This document shows positions 60,639-64,000 of a DNA stretch of 64,000 nt, piece by piece. Where the stretch lies: NCBI GenBank assembly GCA_017163975.1, contig JAFFSR010000227.1, forward strand, positions 372,001-436,000, in the 5' to 3' direction. The stretch comes from Anastatus disparis (lineage: Eukaryota; Arthropoda; Insecta; Hymenoptera; Eupelmidae). Within the stretch, counting starts at the first letter, position 1, and each line of letters begins with the position of its first letter. A program made the translations under genes and the position numbers. The notes under the pieces were generated by a model. It had not been told where the DNA came from. It saw only the letters and a list, made by a program, of their open reading frames with translations, and searched no databases.

Positions 60639-61381
60639 ATCTGTGGCTTGAAGGAAAACCGACATAAGTCTGTATTTTTGGAAAATTAAGTTAACAGTGG
60701 ATTATATACCTAAAAGTATACCTCTTTCACGTAGCACACATTAGAAAAGCCGATACGCAAGGCAATGGTGTTTTTTCGCATACGTGTTAACCGCACAGTT
60801 CAAACTTTAACAATTCGCTTGTGAACTAACAACATAACTCAATTCCGAAAAAAAGAATATATGGTGATGGGCTGATTTTTTATTACTAAAACAAATCTAT
60901 AATATTATTAAGTAGTTTTTTTCATCATTAGCAGCTTAATTCATCTAGGCACGTCACTTGCTAATTTTTATCATAACTAGTCACCATAGGTAGGTTTTAC
61001 ATGTTCTCTAGCAATAAATATTATGTTATAGTGCAATAGTTATTGCTGAAGCATGTAGATGGCATTTAAATACGCGCTATAGAACTTGCAATTGAAAAAT
61101 AATCAATAAAAGTGCTTTAGAAAAATTTAAAGAATTAACTACACATATCGCTATTAGATGGAATACCAACTTAGAGGTTTTTCGTTATTTCCGGTGGACG
61201 AAAGAACATTAACTGAAGCTTATAGCACGGTTAGAAAGGTATTTTATACTTAACTAAACTAGCCTAGTATGGTGCTGCGTCTCTTCTCTTTCGATCTTAC
61301 GTATTAACGCAAACATAAAAACCTAGTTTTCTCGAAAACTCAAAAAACAGACTTATGTTATTTTTCCTTCAAGCCACAGAT
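60639..61381. mobile_element. 743-bp element with terminal inverted repeats
   Basis: ATCTGTGGCTTGAAGGAAAA and, a little inward, ACATAAGTCTG stand at the left end; their complements stand at the right end. A weaker match (GTGCACA against AGCACAC) may extend the ends about 12 bp outward. The interior is not palindromic and has no long reading frame. Probably a non-autonomous DNA transposon; family not assigned. Confidence 0.7.
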
Positions 61382-64000
61382 CCCCATTAGTGTGCTATAA
61401 CGTCTAATAAATTAAGCCAATTTAATGCCATTCTTGTCTTTTTTTAAATATTTAATAAGATTTGCCTGTATTATTATTATTAAATTTCAAAATAACAAAT
61501 TTAAGATCTTTTATCTCATAAAATATTCATTATTTTACAAAGAGATATTTATTAAAATAAAATTTAATGATGCTAGTGAGTAGTCTAGGACTTACTGCTG
61601 GTATTTTGCCAAATCTTTGTTGACAAATATAATATAAGATTGCTTTCCTACTATTCCTTTGAAGAAGTCTAGCTTTTTTGTCTATATCTATCCAAGGTAA
61701 TACCAACAGATAAACGTACATTGAACTTGAGAAGATGTAAAGCTGACATTACACCTGTACTTAGAAATCAAATTGACTTGGTTGAAGGTCGCAGGAGTGA
61801 GTGAACCCGTGGCAGGTAGCTCTGCCTATGTTTGTTTAAATACGTGGTTTTGGGGATATAAAATGTAATAAAAATGTGTTGAATAGTTTCAATTAATAAT
61901 AGAGATAGATCAGATATAAAAAGTTTGGAAAAATTTTGTAATTGTGAGAAATAAAATGTGACTTGTGTTAAACGGCATATTTTAGGTTAGGGATGGCGAG
62001 ATTCTCTTTAGGTGGCAAATAGTGTGCCGGAAAAAGAATATCGAAAATGTGACTGTAAGTATGTGAAAGACAGCGAATAGTGACTGTAAGTGAAAAAAAG
62101 GTTTAAATAAGTTAGGATTAATGATCGTATTGTAAATTAAATTTATACAGATAAAAGGTAGGAATATAAATGGAAGATATAAGTACCAGCTTAGAAAATT
62201 TCTTTGTTTGGCAAACATCGTGCATAGTAGAGAATAAGCATAAATTAAGTTAAAAGATAGAAAAATGAATATATATGAGTATATAGTGTCATATAAGATT
62301 AAAATTCAAGGAAAAAAAGACCACGGAAAATGTGACTTTTAAATAAGTGAAAAACTGTGAATAAGGACTATAAGTGAAATAAAAATTTAAATAGTTATAG
62401 ATAATGATTGTACTAAAAATAAATTTTTACAGAAAAAAAGGTAGGAAGATAAATAATGTTAATGTTTGGTGCTATATGGTGAATTATCTAAAAATCGGCC
62501 GATTCCCGTTCTTTGCCAAAACTTTCATATAGAATAATGTGACAGGACTAAAAAATTTTTTTCAAGTTACCTTATACTTCTTTGTGATAGAAACCACGAT
62601 GAAATTATTAATAAGGTACCCTATTTGTTGACCAAAGAATTGTGAAATGTTAGAAAACGTAGCTCTGTTAGTTTCCACACGTTGAATCAGAAAAGGTATT
62701 ATTATATATCATCCTTGAACCAAATTAAAAGTTTATTTCATTCCACTCAGAAGTGTTCGTTTTGCTTTAATAAAAAAGTATATTTACTTGTTTATAACTA
62801 TTTTTATATTCATTATTAAGTATTGATAATTGGATCAATTCCACCCTAAAAAAAATAGTAAACTCCGTTAACTCGACATAACCGCTGTTAACGGGATGTC
62901 GGAGTAGTCAGAATCGAAGTAATAAAAAGTATTTTCCATATTTTATCTCAATTTAATAAAAATATCAAAAAAATTTTTTTATTAAAAAAAATATACTTGG
63001 AATAATTTAAACGAAAATTTCAAAAGTTTAAAAAATAGAAAAAATAGAAGAAGTATCATATGAGTGAGCACTCAAAAGTCTTATAGTACCAAAGAATAAA
63101 ATAATAAAGAAATAAAAAGGGATGAAAGAAAAAAAGACGACGTGAAAAAAAATAGAATGAAAAGTATGATGCTACTTTACTCAATTCAGGTTTGAAAAAG
63201 TATATAATAAATAGCAGACAAAAAGAAAATAAAAATACGACAAGTGTATCAATAAAATACATTGCAGAAAAAGAAAAGAAATTTGAAAAATTGACAAAAT
63301 TTATGCGATTGCTATTCCTATTATAAAGTATAATAAATGAAAATGATATAATGCAGTAAGAAAAAATTAAGCGCAAAGAAAACTGTGAATAGTCAAAGTC
63401 AATGTAGTGTTAGAATTTATTATAAAAATGCAAATTCTAAATATTACAGGGTGTAAAAGATAAATTTCAAGAAATAAAAAAATAATTTATTTTTATTTAT
63501 TTTCTTGTATAAATAGGCTTTTTTTACCTCAGTCAGATTTCGCTCGAGCAAAGCAAGAGCGGCAATAAAGACGAGGGTAAAAAAATTTTGCCTCCGTATT
63601 TAACATTTTACTTTTTCAGATGAAGGGCTTCAAATTCAATCTAATTATAATAATAAAAATACAAATATTAAAATGGCAAGTTTATATCTGTAATATTACT
63701 TTTATTTTTACTTTTACGTTAATTATTCAAATTAAAGTTGTTTTATTTATTTAAATTTTGTTGAAGATTTTTATTTTCAATAATATTTTATATGGCCTTT
63801 TTTATACTCTATTTTTAACAGAGAAATTTTTGATTGATTCATTATTATCATCAAAATATAGTATTAAAATCGTATTAAAACTTGACCACACATTATTGAT
63901 TTCAGTATTTTTTCAAGTTTATTTTTTTTATAATTAAATTCCCACTTTTTTGTTATCTATAAAACTTAATTATAATGTTAAAGCCTTTTTTTTAGAGGTA
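61382..64000. other. Gene-free stretch with a local direct repeat
   Basis: No gene was recognised. A diverged direct repeat of about 135 bp is present at 62037-62170 and 62320-62460 (GAAAATGTGACT, TAAGTGAAA, AATGAT, TACAGA, AAAGGTAGGAA in the same order). Near 63520-63590 an imperfect hairpin pairs TTTTTTACCTC with GAGGGTAAAAAA. Confidence 0.5.

Overview
This is a 64 kb window of very A/T-rich eukaryotic nuclear DNA. Its genes are intron-containing, with standard GT-AG splice sites, and long gene-free AT stretches separate them. Smoothened, a THAP-type protein, a COX6A homologue, a decayed LINE and tRNA-derived SINEs together point to an arthropod, most likely an insect. I cannot name the species from the sequence alone.

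Layout. (1) 1-5.3 kb: no gene; two long fold-back (inverted-repeat) elements and fragments of a dispersed repeat. (2) 5.3-11.1 kb, minus strand: a complete Smoothened gene (smo copy 1, seven coding exons, 978 aa) with its 5' leader at about 11.6-12.1 kb. (3) 12-16 kb: intergenic, with a 1.3 kb fold-back element that contains a second, CCGAAA-rich fold-back. (4) 16.2-21.2 kb, minus strand: a second tandem Smoothened gene (copy 2, 802 aa), leader at about 22.2-22.9 kb. Coding exons 2-6 have exactly the same lengths as in copy 1, but the cytoplasmic tail is about 180 aa shorter. One of its introns holds two different large palindromic elements. (5) 24.6-26.6 kb, plus strand: a three-exon THAP zinc finger/DDE-4 transposase-like gene with altered catalytic positions, possibly domesticated. 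(6) 26.6-48.4 kb: essentially gene-free, with a degraded non-LTR retrotransposon at 30.7-32.4 kb (a small MITE is nested in it), a 230-bp MITE and microsatellites. (7) 48.5-51.2 kb, plus strand: a four-exon gene encoding a long Pro/Cys-rich N-terminal region joined to a mitochondrial cytochrome c oxidase subunit 6A domain (472 aa). (8) 51.4-64 kb: gene-free, rich in MITEs and SINEs. It includes two 390-bp near-perfect palindromes with TTAA flanks, one nested in a SINE, and a second copy of the 230-bp MITE.

The genes do not form a pathway. The coherent story is a tandem duplication of the Hedgehog signal transducer smoothened in which one copy kept the receptor core but lost the distal tail and one PKA/CK1-type phosphorylation cluster. 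The second theme is the density of inverted-repeat elements: at least fourteen, of about ten families, several of them inside or right beside the smo genes.

Exon boundaries, protein lengths and residue numbers were worked out by hand from splice sites and reading-frame continuity. No database search was possible.
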